From Dastarcus helophoroides (Eukaryota; Arthropoda; Insecta; Coleoptera; Bothrideridae), in contig CM053337.1 of assembly GCA_028583605.1 (NCBI GenBank), forward strand, positions 12,550,634 to 12,614,633: a stretch of DNA of 64,000 bases. Reading direction: 5' to 3'. Below the pieces are notes generated by a model. That model saw nothing but the letters and a program-made list of their open reading frames with translations. It was not told the origin of the DNA and made no database searches. The position numbers and the translations under genes were made by a program. Below, one piece after another: positions 55,601-60,566 of the stretch. The number at the start of each line of letters is the position of its first letter. Positions within the stretch are counted from its first letter, which is position 1.

Positions 55601-58307
55601 ACTTGTTAAAAAAGTCAAATCTATTGTAAATTTGTACCAAACATGCACACGTCAAAAGTTTAGATTTCAATCGCAGATATCCACAGACAAGAAAACGAAT
55701 TAATAAAAACTTGTCAGAAAAGTCGAATTGATTGTAAATTTGTACCAAATATACGCACGTCAAACGTCCATTAAGTTTACATTTCAATCGTGGCTTTATG
55801 CAGACAAGAAAGCGAGTTAATAAAAACTTGTTAAAAAAGTCGAAATTCCCAAATTGTAATTTTTCAAATTTTAATCTCCAAATTTCCAGTAAAACGTCAA
55901 CATTTCAACAAAAAAATCAGGGATTTTCGCGGCGTAATACAAATATCGAATTTCTGATATATCTGGGCCCCCTCTAAGTCGATAACTAAATAAAAAGACA
56001 TCCGAAGCGTGTACCGGACGTTTGGGGTTTGACGGAGTGCCATTCGGAAGTGAAACATACCACAAGTATCATCGATTCGTAGCAGTGTATATCAATAAAT
56101 CTCCCCCTAACGCACAGTTGAATAGTTTGTTAACAGCGCGCCCGCTGACATCGCTCATATTCAATTACACAAACAGTAACAGATAAGTAACACGTAGGGG
56201 GCGCTTTCCTAGTCCTGGTCCATCGACTCGTTCGAATTAGATGTATTTCTGTTGCAGGTCACCCGCGTTTCTTCAATCAGTTGTCCTGCGGTTTGGATCT
56301 GGTATCGATGGCCGGCGAATGGTTGACGGCCACGGCCAACACCAACATGTTCACGTACGAGATAGCCCCCGTGTTCATCCTCATGGAGAACGTGGTCATG
56401 AGGCACATGCGGGAGATCATCGGGCCCAATTGGGTGAACGGAGATTCCATCCTAGCCCCAGGTTTGCACTTTTGTCATTTTCACAAACATCATCGTCGTA
56501 ACTGAACCGCCACAGTTCGAGAATTTTTCGCTCTTTATAGTTGACATTTGTCTTCGCAAGCTGGCCAAATTATATCGACATGGTTTGCCCCATACGCCTT
56601 CCCACTTTTGATATTAGCACGTTCAGTACGGCACGTACTCCGGGGGCAAGTGTGTAGTTGTGGTGCGGTGCTATTTACACAATAATTTTATGGATGGCAT
56701 AGTTTAACTTTAAATGGGGGGGGGGCATGATTGTTTAATATATTCAGGGGCCCCCGAAGACATTGTGTCGCACACACGTCGCTAATGTACTAGGAAGCTT
56801 AAAAAACACTACTGTAGTAAAGTAATGTGTGATCACCGACTGGGAGTCGAACCTAGAACCGTCACGTTACAGGCTAGATTCCTAACCACGGAGGCATTGT
56901 TATCACTACTCTCAACTTTACTCATTCATTTCACATACCGTACTTTTAGTATCTGACACACGCTACTTAGACATCGTTGTCATTGAAAACATTTCAGGTG
57001 GGTCAATTTCGAACTTATACGCCTTCTTAGCCGCCAGACATAAGATGTTTCCTAATTACAAAGAAAAAGGCATAGCTACGATCAAGGGGCAACTCGTCAT
57101 GTTCACATCAGACCAGGTATACTTCGACGTTACACGGAAGTTTCCCCCCAAGTTAATCTCGGTGGATGTTATTTTCAGAGCCACTACTCCATAAAATCGT
57201 GCGCTTCCGTTTGTGGCTTGGGCACTGATAACTGTGTCATGGTGCCTTCGGACGTTCACGGCAGGATGATCCCGTCGGAACTGGAGCGGCTTATCGTCGA
57301 TAGAAAGGGCAAGGGACATACACCGTTTTTCGTCGCCGTCACATCGGGCACTACGGTCCTAGGAGCTTTCGATCCCATCAACGAAATCGCCGATATCTGC
57401 GAGAAGTACGGCTTGTGGTTGCACGTCGACGTAAGTAACGGTTCCCTTCCAGATGACACATCAAATTTTGAATTTTCTTTTTCAGTTTGGATTGTTCCCG
57501 AATTTCGACTTTTTTTTCTCAAAATTTCTAATAAACTAAATTTATTCTTACCTTCATGAATCCAGTATTGGAAACTATTTAATAAATGAAAATTGTTGAC
57601 TTTTTGACAAATATTTTTTGAGATTTAATAAAAATTAAAACGTCACTTTCTGACATTTAAAAAGTGAGTTCCTGATGTAGTTTTTTAAGTTTCTGTTTAG
57701 AATTTCGCATAACGGGTTCGGTGGCTTGGTCGGTCGAGCGCCAACTACTTGCCATCAGCGTCATGGGTTCGATTCCCACATCCGCCTTAGGTCTTTGTGA
57801 TCGTCTAAGTGTCAATATTTATACAACAATTTGTAGCGTATGATTTAATAACTTAAATCCAAAAAAAAACCATCAAATTCAAACCAAAGGTTTTCAGTCT
57901 TCCTTCTCGAAATTGAGACTTGATTCTCAAAATTGCACAAATCGAAAATTCGCTATTTTCTTAAAACAGTGGGTCCTTTTATTTGATACTTTATCTTGAA
58001 CTTTAAAATCTTTAAAAAAGAGCAGACATTTTGACGAAAAAAGACAAAATTCAATCCAGTTCTTGATGTTTTTAATTTCTCGTTTTACAACAATCCAGAC
58101 TTTTAAAATTTCTGATTTCTTTAAATGCTCGTTTCCAACGAGCCAGACTTTTCCGAAATTTTTGATGTTTTTAAATTGTCGTTTCCAGTGACCCTGTGAA
58201 TAACCCATATTTTTATGTATCGGTTTTGTTTGATTTCAGGCGGCGTGGGGCGGCGGTCTGCTGCTCTCGAAGAAATACAGACACCCCAGATTGAGCGGCG
58301 TAGAAAG
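22605..58307 (+). CDS. Gad1: Glutamate decarboxylase, six exons, 3' end beyond the window
   Basis: Spliced gene for the pyridoxal-phosphate (PLP) enzyme that decarboxylates L-glutamate to the transmitter GABA in the cytosol of GABAergic neurons. Coding exons are 22605-22668, 46022-46258, 56258-56461, 56998-57116, 57179-57430 and 58240-58307, all with GT..AG borders and compatible phases, giving 314 complete residues. Insect Gad1 is about 510 residues, so roughly 195 are missing. Visible family motifs: LDFHHPEEM near residue 50, [17 protein letters not shown] at about 105-121, [19 protein letters not shown] at about 169-187 (phosphate binding), HYSIKSC just after residue 208 (the His that stacks on PLP), [13 protein letters not shown] at about 262-274, and [11 protein letters not shown] across the exon 5/6 junction (the Asp that contacts the PLP ring nitrogen). 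The NPHK lysine lies outside. No frameshift or stop is seen, so it looks intact. Introns 1 and 2 are very long and full of repeats and tRNA genes. Confidence 0.95.
22934..23128. mobile_element. Small hAT-like element in Gad1 intron 1
   Basis: 195 bp. Ends CAGGGACGGATTTAAG and CTTAATCTGCCCCTG are imperfect inverted repeats. The flanks TCTGTGCT (22926-22933) and ACTGTGCT (23129-23136) match at 7 of 8. Similar CAGGGCCGGATTTA ends occur at 50938 and, reversed, near 41826. It lies 265 bp after the exon 1 donor. Confidence 0.6.
23137..24290. other. Gad1 intron 1, no exon seen
   Basis: AT-rich unique sequence. At 23930-24060 (GACACAAACAACACGCAGCC, AGCATGAAATTTTGCACAG) it resembles decayed insect transposon sequence, but no ends were found. 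Confidence 0.45.
24290..26985 (+). repeat. TCGAAATTTCGA satellite, A-rich on +, in Gad1 intron 1
   Basis: Opposite orientation to the 17683-19639 block. It includes a near-exact duplication: 24890-25440 and 25620-26150 share long stretches such as AAATCTAATCTAATCTAATT and GAGAAAACGTCGAAATTTCG. A unit AAAACGTCGAAATTTCGAG is repeated four times at 24790-24860. Confidence 0.85.
26986..28080 (-). repeat. TCGAAATTTCGA satellite, T-rich on +
   Basis: Orientation flips at about 26985, making a head-to-head junction with the preceding block. Contains a unit of about 190 bp (TATAAAAGTTGAATTTCTGTG) at 27610 and 27805. Confidence 0.8.
27793..28292 (+). repeat. 500-bp segment, also present at 31761-32262
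   Basis: Starts TCTAAATTTTTGTATAAAA and ends CATCCTACTCGCAG in both places, with only scattered differences. Here it is part of a satellite block plus its right flank, so this is probably the source copy. Confidence 0.85.
28293..28935. other. No gene seen; unique sequence in Gad1 intron 1
   Basis: Non-repetitive, moderate GC at 28430-28780. No splice-bounded coding sequence. Confidence 0.45.
28936..29047 (-). repeat. Foldback-family repeat copy
   Basis: On + reads ACAAATCTTGTTCCCTGAAA, then GCGTTTCGATAGCCAAGCTA and TCTTCAGAGAGAT; reverse orientation of the family. Confidence 0.75.
29060..29284 (+). repeat. Dispersed repeat with expanded 21-bp unit
   Basis: GCGTTAACATCACGCTGACTT repeated about six times (29117-29250) inside a sequence otherwise shared with 20185-20290 and 40810-40914, which have only one or two units. 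Confidence 0.8.
29285..29403 (-). mobile_element. tRNA-derived SINE-like element, copy 2
   Basis: Same build as the 19640-19780 copy: head with AGTGGCGTAATTG (A-box-like) and GGTCCAAACCC (B-box-like), then TTTTTTAAGTCTATTACACG and CCTTACTCGTAGC. The head is more diverged. Confidence 0.5.
29436..29722 (+). mobile_element. Solo LTR, diverged copy
   Basis: 287 bp, TGTAACA to GCAGCA, flanked on both sides by ATAT (29432-29435, 29723-29726). It keeps CTATATAAGGCGG, AAATAAAGTGG and TTCGAACCGATAA of the family but lacks the GCGGCCGC block. Probably an older or sister subfamily. Confidence 0.8.
29771..29925 (-). repeat. Foldback-family repeat copy
   Basis: Complete arm in reverse orientation: TTTTGGTGGAACGAACTTG to CATCTTCAGAGAGATTG. 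Placed 48 bp right of the solo LTR at 29436-29722. Confidence 0.75.
30118..30484 (-). mobile_element. Solo LTR
   Basis: 367 bp, close to the LTRs of the 11706-17588 element. Flanked by TTAT on both sides (30114-30117, 30485-30488). Confidence 0.9.
30485..30990. other. No gene seen; unique sequence
   Basis: GC-richer at 30580-30690 (GCCGCCCCCGAGCCGTGG). No exon or repeat family recognised. Confidence 0.4.
30991..31316. mobile_element. hAT-like MITE, copy 1
   Basis: 326 bp. Ends CGGTGTTTCTCAAAC and TTTGGGAAACACTG. The flanks GTCTATTG and GTCTTTTG differ at one of 8 bases. Related along its length to 38155-38517 (shared AACGAATTTGAACAAAA and AAACAATTTTTGA). Confidence 0.7.
31512..32570 (-). 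mobile_element. Rearranged solo LTR with internal duplications and a 500-bp insert
   Basis: Outer ends are LTR ends (TGTTGTGGG at 31512, CGCTACA at 32570) with ATAT on both sides. Inside, the promoter part of the LTR occurs three times (31654-31757, 32263-32349, 32350-32480). A 502-bp stretch (31761-32262) that also exists at 27793-28292 sits between the first two. A perfect flanking duplication argues that one LTR inserted first and was rearranged later. Confidence 0.8.
31761..32262 (+). repeat. 500-bp segment duplicated into an LTR
   Basis: Second copy of 27793-28292, inside the rearranged LTR at 31512-32570. The borders are sharp. No terminal repeats or target duplication were recognised, so recombination or template switching is more likely than transposition. 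Confidence 0.85.
32571..33334. other. No gene seen; short tandem duplication of about 183 bp
   Basis: ATATGTCAATTTAAGCGCGCC occurs at 32662 and 32845, each followed by a similar GGCTGCAGTA..GGGTTTTCT stretch. A small GTGGATACA repeat lies at 32778-32810. Confidence 0.55.
33335..35760. repeat. TCGAAATTTCGA satellite with several orientation flips
   Basis: A-rich 33335-34375, T-rich to 34690, A-rich to 35340, T-rich to 35690, A-rich to the end. 33990-34700 and 34930-35690 are near duplicates, each with the CACCGTTGCGT or CCTCCGTTGCGT word followed by GAAAATATTGAGAAAAAG and then a flip. Confidence 0.85.
35761..35935 (+). repeat. Foldback-family repeat, rearranged
   Basis: The GGTAGAACGGACTGGTCC end is followed directly by TCTCTGAAGATGACATCTTG in the opposite sense and then TTTCTTGGTTTCATGATACA, so parts of both arms are joined. 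Confidence 0.7.
35952..36180 (-). mobile_element. Truncated LTR fragment
   Basis: Starts within the family LTR at GACTCTAACT and runs to the TTTCGTTACA end at 36180. The opposite end is missing, and so is any flanking duplication. Confidence 0.8.
36181..37195. other. No gene seen; unique sequence
   Basis: Non-repetitive. A short inverted repeat TAACGTCTAA..TTTAGACGTTA lies at 36494-36522. From 37115 it is the repeat whose empty form is at 11290-11400. Confidence 0.45.
37204..38086. mobile_element. hAT-like non-autonomous DNA transposon
   Basis: 883 bp with inverted ends built on AGTGGCGGCTGGT (CAGTGGCGGCTGGT at the left; ACCAGCCGCCACT near the right end). Flanked by 8 bp CAGTGCAT (37196-37203) and CTGTGCAT (38087-38094), one mismatch. 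An unoccupied relative of the site is at 11350-11375. The 8-bp duplication and terminus fit hAT. No transposase frame inside. Confidence 0.75.
38155..38517. mobile_element. hAT-like MITE, copy 2
   Basis: 363 bp, same family as 30991-31316. Ends at TTTAGGAAACGCTG. The flanks GATTGGAA (38147-38154) and GATTAGAA (38518-38525) match at 7 of 8. It lies 68 bp right of the larger hAT-like element. Confidence 0.7.
38806..38825 (-). ncRNA. Trailer hairpin of tRNA-His copy 1
   Basis: Directly after the tRNA 3' end the transcript reads CAATGC-TTGAA-GCATTG, a 6-bp stem. It lies before the T6 terminator, so it is in the primary transcript. The stem uses the discriminator A and the last C of the acceptor arm, so it competes with the mature acceptor stem. 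GTCACGG occurs on both sides of it as a direct repeat. Confidence 0.6.
38824..38895 (-). tRNA. tRNA-His: tRNA-His(GTG), copy 1
   Basis: 72 nt. Cloverleaf with acceptor GCCGTGA/TCACGGC, discriminator A, A box TCTAGTGGTTAGG, anticodon arm CTACG-TTGTGGC-CGTAG (anticodon at 38862-38860), and B box GGTTCGAATCC. It matches animal nuclear tRNA-His, with a compensated pair in the anticodon stem relative to the CCACG/CGTGG form I know from fly. An A-run on + (38789-38794), i.e. TTTTTT in the transcript, is the Pol III terminator. It lies in Gad1 intron 1 on the opposite strand. Identical over its length to copies 2 and 3. Confidence 0.95.
39190..39660 (+). repeat. Tandem duplication of about 240 bp
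   Basis: GCGCTGCTACCGT.TGTATG followed by CAACCAAAGA and CTCGTAAAATTGGAA at about 39280 and 39489. A small inverted pair ACGTCCGAGGGAAATTC / GAATTTCCCTCGGACGT lies at 39551-39607. Confidence 0.75.
39916..40000 (+). repeat. Foldback-family repeat, arms joined head to head
   Basis: AAAAATTGAAATATAAATCTTGTT and its near mirror ACAAGATTTGTATTTCAATTTTT are adjacent with no spacer, followed by AACCAAGGACCAGCCCGTTC. In Gad1 intron 1. Confidence 0.7.
40361..40432 (-). tRNA. tRNA-His: tRNA-His(GTG), copy 2
   Basis: Identical to copy 1; anticodon at 40399-40397. The terminator is T6 in the transcript (+ strand 40327-40332). The trailer hairpin is shorter: CAATGC-CAAA-GCATTG at 40347-40362. Also in Gad1 intron 1, antisense. 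Confidence 0.95.
40433..40914. other. No gene seen; Gad1 intron 1
   Basis: Unique AT-rich sequence. 40810-40914 belongs to the dispersed repeat of 20185-20290 (GCGTTACCATTACGC, CGTTACCAACATGCTCC). Confidence 0.45.
40915..41278 (-). mobile_element. Solo LTR without matching flanks
   Basis: 364 bp and full length, but flanked by ACAA on the left and ATAC on the right. It may come from recombination between different elements. It abuts the foldback repeat at 41285. In Gad1 intron 1, antisense. Confidence 0.88.
41285..41497. repeat. Foldback repeat with perfect 53-bp arms
   Basis: Arms 41321-41373 and 41444-41496 are exact reverse complements over 53 bp, with 70 bp between them. The left side starts with CGGACTGGTCCTTGGTTATC. 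The right arm on + reads TTTTTCTTGGTTTCAG|GGGA, close to a 3' splice site. Related copies or halves: 1-62, 8134-8250, 20488-20575, 28936-29047, 29771-29925, 35761-35935, 39916-40000 and 46427-46535. The 7-nt array begins right at its right end. Confidence 0.8.
41500..41579 (+). repeat. (AAATACG)n array, period 7
   Basis: About eleven 7-nt units with few changes. It starts exactly where the right arm of the foldback repeat ends. Confidence 0.95.
41640..41830 (-). mobile_element. Fragment of a DNA transposon with CAGGGCCGGATTTA end
   Basis: On the - strand it begins at 41826 with CAGGGCCGGATTTAAACC and continues GATGAAGTCC..GGTATTTGAGATATGGGG, matching 50938-51000. The other end is not clear. 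Confidence 0.5.
41831..42469. other. No gene seen; Gad1 intron 1
   Basis: Unique; a GC-richer patch at 41990-42210 (GGCGTGGGGGAGCGTCGGCC). Nothing recognised as coding. Confidence 0.45.
42470..45615 (+). repeat. GAATCTTG / GAATCTT array, 3.1 kb
   Basis: Mixed 7- and 8-nt units (GAATCTT, GAATCTTG) with variants. It has a larger unit of about 1.05 kb: TCGAGATTCTTCTT..CAATTTGCGA occurs at 42437 and 43478, and matching stretches lie about 1050 bp apart. A pure TATCTTGG run lies at 45066-45170. In Gad1 intron 1, ending about 190 bp before tRNA-His copy 3. Open frames such as [10 protein letters not shown] are repeat artefacts. Confidence 0.95.
45805..45876 (-). tRNA. tRNA-His: tRNA-His(GTG), copy 3
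   Basis: Identical to copies 1 and 2; anticodon at 45843-45841. The trailer hairpin at 45789-45806 reads AATGTTT-AA-AAACATT, with a compensated pair relative to copy 1. The T6 terminator is at + 45772-45777. It is about 145 bp upstream of Gad1 exon 2, on the opposite strand. The short upstream flank ACGTC..CG.TA is shared by the three copies. Confidence 0.95.
46022..46258 (+). CDS. Gad1: Gad1 exon 2
   Basis: Codons 22 to about 100. The acceptor is a T-run ending in CAG at 46021 and the donor GTAAGT starts at 46259. It encodes the N-terminal helical segment with LVEF-like [20 protein letters not shown] and [13 protein letters not shown], both highly conserved in GAD. Length is 237 nt, so the phase (1) is preserved across it. 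The third tRNA-His gene lies only about 145 bp upstream on the opposite strand. Confidence 0.95.
46427..46535 (+). repeat. Foldback-family repeat in Gad1 intron 2
   Basis: TCTGAAGATGAGAGCTTGGC, GTCGAAACGCGTTAGAGC and TTTCTTGGTTTCAG|GGGACA. In sense orientation with Gad1, about 245 bp after the exon 2 donor GT. Confidence 0.75.
46730..46990. other. GC-rich unique island after Gad1 exon 2
   Basis: Stands out from AT-rich flanks (CGGCGTGGGACAGTGACTGC, GGGACGGCGGCAGCTGCG). No open frame with splice sites. Possible intronic enhancer; inference only. Confidence 0.4.
47045..47590. repeat. TCGAAATTTCGA satellite, flips at about 47280
   Basis: A-rich on + to 47275 (units AAAACAGTCGAAATTTTGAG), then T-rich. 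Confidence 0.75.
47591..48190 (-). repeat. Tandem repeat, about 181-bp unit, over three copies
   Basis: CAGAATTTAATCCAGAAA at 47613, 47794, 47976 and 48158. Each unit has TTCTAGAAATTTCGTGTCCA and CTGTCGAGATTTCG. A regular form of the dispersed satellite. Confidence 0.9.
48420..48541 (+). repeat. (AAATTCG)n array, period 7
   Basis: AAATTCC and AAATACG-type units merge into a pure AAATTCG run (48467-48528), then AAATTCA. Confidence 0.95.
48542..48900. other. Unique GC-moderate sequence, no exon seen
   Basis: 48560-48790 is less AT-rich (GGTTGGCGATTGCGAACGAA, GCGACGTACGTCCTGGC) and contains two short open frames, neither with convincing splice borders or family motifs. Confidence 0.4.
48901..49975 (-). 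repeat. Decayed TCGAAATTTCGA satellite, T-rich on +
   Basis: Looser words (AAATTCGCCTTTTTTTCG, AAATTTGACTTT). F/S-rich frames here are compositional. Confidence 0.7.
50160..50433 (+). repeat. Dispersed element: head plus one 112-bp-type unit
   Basis: The head (AACGACGTAAGACGTTAGCGCC, GTACCGCTAGGGTTTACGA) matches 61760-61850. It is followed by one unit with AAATCGTTAGAGCGATTTCC and ATATACATATTTATAT, the unit that forms the array at 61928-64000. Confidence 0.75.
50470..50880. other. GC-rich unique island, open on - strand
   Basis: About 120 open codons on the - strand (50835-50476), with [19 protein letters not shown] as the most protein-like part. No splice borders, start context or family was recognised. 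It may be a decayed gene piece or a repeat of unknown type. Confidence 0.35.
50938..51195 (+). mobile_element. Fragment of a DNA transposon with CAGGGCCGGATTTA end
   Basis: Starts CAGGGCCGGATTTAGACTTG, then GATGAGGCCCC and TATTTGAGATATGGGG, as in the reversed copy at 41640-41830. It ends in unrelated sequence at about 51195, and no flanking duplication was found. In Gad1 intron 2. Confidence 0.5.
51196..52327. other. No gene seen; decayed transposon sequence and a unique GC patch
   Basis: 51240-51330 (TAATCTCGCAAACGGCTTAA, CCGATTTTGGTGAAATTTTC) is a wording common in insect transposons. 51840-52130 is GC-richer and unique (GCCGGCCGCGTGCCAGGATG). Confidence 0.45.
52328..52411. repeat. Inverted repeat with AAGTTTTCACTTCTG arms
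   Basis: Left TTTTAAGTTTTCACTTCTG and right CAGAAGTGAAAACTTAAAA, with an inner GACTGTCGACAGAAGTGA part. The arm also occurs at 20579-20600. A foldback-type repeat. Confidence 0.75.
52412..53875. other. No gene seen; Gad1 intron 2
   Basis: AT-rich with weak satellite at 52800-53090. A GC-richer unique patch at 53220-53560 (GGGGAGGGGCGGGGGGACAT) has no coding signature. Confidence 0.45.
53876..55185 (+). repeat. 7-nt arrays: ACAACAT, ACAAAAT, GACGAAA
   Basis: Successive blocks all with period 7: mixed to 54245; ACAAAAT about 54245-54660; ACAACAT 54661-54812; mixed; ACAACAT 54929-54995; mixed; pure GACGAAA 55068-55148. A copy of the ACTTTTTTAACAAGTTTTTA word (53883) lies on the left, its reverse complement on the right from 55231. 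Because 7 is not a multiple of 3, all frames on both strands stay open as 7-residue repeats; none is a gene. Confidence 0.97.
55186..55845 (+). repeat. Tandem repeat, 108-126-bp unit, six copies
   Basis: TTAATAAAAACTTGTTAAAA at 55232, 55358, 55475, 55592, 55700 and 55817; each unit also has CAGACAAGAAAGCGAG and ATTTGTACCAAACATACACA. Confidence 0.92.
56258..56461 (+). CDS. Gad1: Gad1 exon 3
   Basis: Encodes about residues 101-168: [19 protein letters not shown], then [17 protein letters not shown], then the helix before the PLP domain, ending GDSILAPG. The acceptor is gttgcag at 56257 and the donor GTTTGC starts at 56462. Compared with fly GAD the segment after REIIG carries a slightly longer loop, PNWVNGDS. 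Confidence 0.95.
56830..56907 (-). other. tRNA-like sequence (SINE head or tRNA pseudogene)
   Basis: 78 nt closed by GTGAT/ATCAC, with an A-box-like CCGTGGTTAGG and a B box GGTTCGACTCC. The anticodon arm is irregular. In the intron between Gad1 exons 3 and 4, antisense. Either a decayed tRNA or the 5' part of a tRNA-derived SINE. Confidence 0.5.
56998..57116 (+). CDS. Gad1: Gad1 exon 4
   Basis: Encodes [19 protein letters not shown] (glycine-rich PLP phosphate-binding segment), [12 protein letters not shown] and LVMFTSDQ, ending at residue 208. The acceptor is atttcag at 56997. The donor GTATAC starts at 57117 and is weaker than the others. Phase 0 at its 3' end. Confidence 0.93.
57179..57430 (+). 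CDS. Gad1: Gad1 exon 5
   Basis: 84 codons in phase 0, from [15 protein letters not shown] to YGLWLHVD. It contains the PLP-stacking His of HYS, the [12 protein letters not shown] loop, SELERLI, and [19 protein letters not shown]. The intron before it (57117-57178) is only 62 bp. The donor GTAAGT starts at 57431. Confidence 0.95.
57719..57793 (+). other. tRNA-like sequence (SINE head or tRNA pseudogene)
   Basis: A-box-like TGGCTTGGTCGG, a D arm GCTT..GAGC, and a T arm TGGG-TTCGATT-CCCA with B box GGTTCGATTCC. The acceptor stem pairs poorly and no clear anticodon arm forms. In the intron between Gad1 exons 5 and 6, sense orientation. Confidence 0.5.
58240..58307 (+). CDS. Gad1: Gad1 exon 6
   Basis: Encodes [22 protein letters not shown] plus two bases of the next codon. 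AAWGGGLL completes the DAAWGG PLP-ring motif begun by the last Asp of exon 5. The acceptor is tgatttcag and the donor GTAAGT starts at 58308. The exon with NPHK should follow to the right of 64000, since I find no candidate between 58308 and the edge. Confidence 0.93.
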
Positions 58308-58314
58308 GTAAGTG

Positions 58315-58660
58315 CACGCGCTCGTCGTTTGCGTACGATTTGTCTTAAAACTTGCCAAAAAAAAAAAAAGAATCTTTAATTAGGCGGGCGCGCGCGAAAA
58401 TCCCCCGACCGTTTTAATCTCTCTCTGTCCCGGACATAATGGATGATTTTTAAGTCAATTGGGGCGCGCTTCGCTTTAAAGCTTTAGCTAGGCCGTTAAG
58501 TGGGCTTGATGCAAATCGGGGGCCCACACGTTCGGAGGCTTATCGCGTTTTTATGTGGGCTGCTTCCGGGAATCGGATTATTGATTTTATTTACGCGGTG
58601 CGGTTTTATTACGCGCTCGAGGGGTCGTTAAGTGTGCCGCCAATTGGTTAGGTAAAGAAA
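58315..58660. other. GC-rich unique island after Gad1 exon 6
   Basis: Non-repetitive, with GGGGCGCGCTTCGCTTTAAA, an octamer-like ATGCAAATC at 58510 and GTGCGGTTTTATTACGCGC. No exon. Possible regulatory sequence of Gad1; inference only. Confidence 0.4.
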
Positions 58661-58679
58661 AAATTTTGCACAAAGTGAT

Positions 58680-58738
58680 TTGATTATTTCTTGTTCTGGA
58701 TAGACATTTTGATTATTTCTTGTTCTGGATAGACATTT
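58680..58738 (+). repeat. 29-bp tandem duplication
   Basis: TTTGATTATTTCTTGTTCTG..GATAGACAT occurs twice with no change, so it is recent. Confidence 0.9.
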
Positions 58739-58948
58739 TTAAAGAGGTTGCTCCACGTCGATGTTAAATTAACTTTAACTTGTCCAAAATATCCCATTTT
58801 CGACCCCGTTTTTCCCAAAAGAAAGATTCCAACATGAAATTTGTTATAATTCTTCAGTTTTTGGTTTGTGTTTGAACATTTTTTATACATTTTATACGTA
58901 ATAGGCTATTATTTACATTTACATTGAAATTTGAAGTTAATTATAAAT

Positions 58949-59254
58949 AATTCACTTGCAGTCCAGAATCTGCCTACTTTATCTACTGCGAAATATAGAT
59001 TTTACGTTACTAGTTTTAATTGAGGTACAATCTTATGTTTTAAGGAAATCGATGAATTTCTGCTTGTTGTGAGTAACGTCAACAGTCGATTACGTAATAA
59101 TTCACTTGCGATCCAGAATCTGCCTACTTTATCTACTGCAAAATATAGATTATTCCACGTGTACTAATTTTAACTGAGATACAATCTTATGTTTTAACGA
59201 AATAGACGAATTTCTGCTTGTGGTGAGTATCAGTAACAGTCGATTACGTAATAA
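58949..59254 (+). repeat. Tandem repeat, about 150-bp unit, left part
   Basis: ATAATTCACTTGC..TCCAGAATCTGCC at 58949 and 59097; each unit ends with TCTGCTTGT..GTGAGTA and AACAGTCGATTACG. The third unit continues only after the 7-nt array. Confidence 0.85.
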
Positions 59255-60085
59255 TTCACACAACATACAACATACAAAATACAACATACAACATACAACA
59301 TACAAAATACAAACACAAAACACAAAACACAACACATAACGCACAAACACAACACAACACACAACACACAAATACAATACAACATACAACATACAATACA
59401 ATACAAAATACAACATACAACATACAACATACAAATACAAATACAAATACAAAATACAACATACAAATACAATACAAAATACAACATACAAAATACAAAT
59501 ACAAAATACAAAATACAACATACAACAATACAAAATACAAAATACAAATACAAAATACAAATACAAATACAAATAAAATACAAAATACAAAATACAAATA
59601 CAAAATACAAAATACAAAACAAACAAATACAAAATACAAATACAACATACAAAATACAACATACAACATACAAACATACAACATACAAATACACAACAAA
59701 TACACAACAACAACAACATACAACATACAACATACAACAACAAATACAACATACAAATAACAACAACATACAACATAAACATCAACATACAAACAACAAC
59801 AACTACAACATCACAACATACAACATACAAATACAACATACAAATACAACATACAACATACAACAACAAAACAATACAACATACAACATACAACATACAA
59901 CATACAAATACAACATACAACATACAAAATACAACATACAATATACAACATACAAAACACAACACACAAAACACAACACACAACACACAAAACACAACAC
60001 ACAACATACAACATGCAACATGCAACATACAAAATACAACATACAACATACAACATACAATGTACAGCATACAAAATACATACAC
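59255..60085 (+). repeat. 7-nt array (ACAACAT / ACAAAAT, degenerate)
   Basis: Same words as the 53876-55185 array but with many short units (ACAAAT, ACAACA) and runs of ACACAACACACAA. It sits inside the 150-bp tandem repeat, between ATAATTCAC and GAATTTCTGCTTGTAG. Confidence 0.95.
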
Positions 60086-60330
60086 GATATAAGAATTTCT
60101 GCTTGTAGTGAGTATCAGTAACAGTCGATTACGTAATAATTCACTTACGATCCAGAATCTGCCCAGCTTATCTATTGCGTCACGTAGCGTCGTTGCAAGC
60201 ATTTTTCGTTTTTTAAAACGACCGTATTTGCTTTGACAATGCAGATAGATTTCACACAACTGAGATACAATCGCAGTAGGTTTTAACGAAATGGGCGAAT
60301 TTCCGCTTGTTGCGAGTAACATCGCGACAA
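60086..60330 (+). repeat. Tandem repeat, about 150-bp unit, right part
   Basis: Continues the 58949-59254 array: TTTCTGCTTGTAGTGAGTA, ATAATTCACTTACGATCCAG, and a more diverged copy ending at GCTTGTTGCGAGTAACATC. Confidence 0.8.
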
Positions 60331-60566
60331 GTAAAAATGGAAAGGTCGTCGCGAAGAGCTAAAGCTTGTCTCTCTTCGGAATAATCCCTGATTACATGAG
60401 AATTTAACACGTGACCCAAATGGAGACGTTCCCTCGGGGATTAGGGAATCAAACGTTCATTTAATGATACTCGCCTGAAGGCAAATCCTCTTAGACAGAC
60501 GCGCGATGTATTTTAGAAAAATTCCTCCAAATCCAACTAAAATGTCACTAGATTTGAAAGCTTGCA

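Noticed and set aside
57719..57793. Functional tRNA gene
   Set aside because: A and B boxes are good but the acceptor and anticodon arms do not fold; kept only as tRNA-like.
59150..60322. 390-codon frame on the - strand
   Set aside because: Same 7-nt repeat artefact, rich in C, Y and V by composition.
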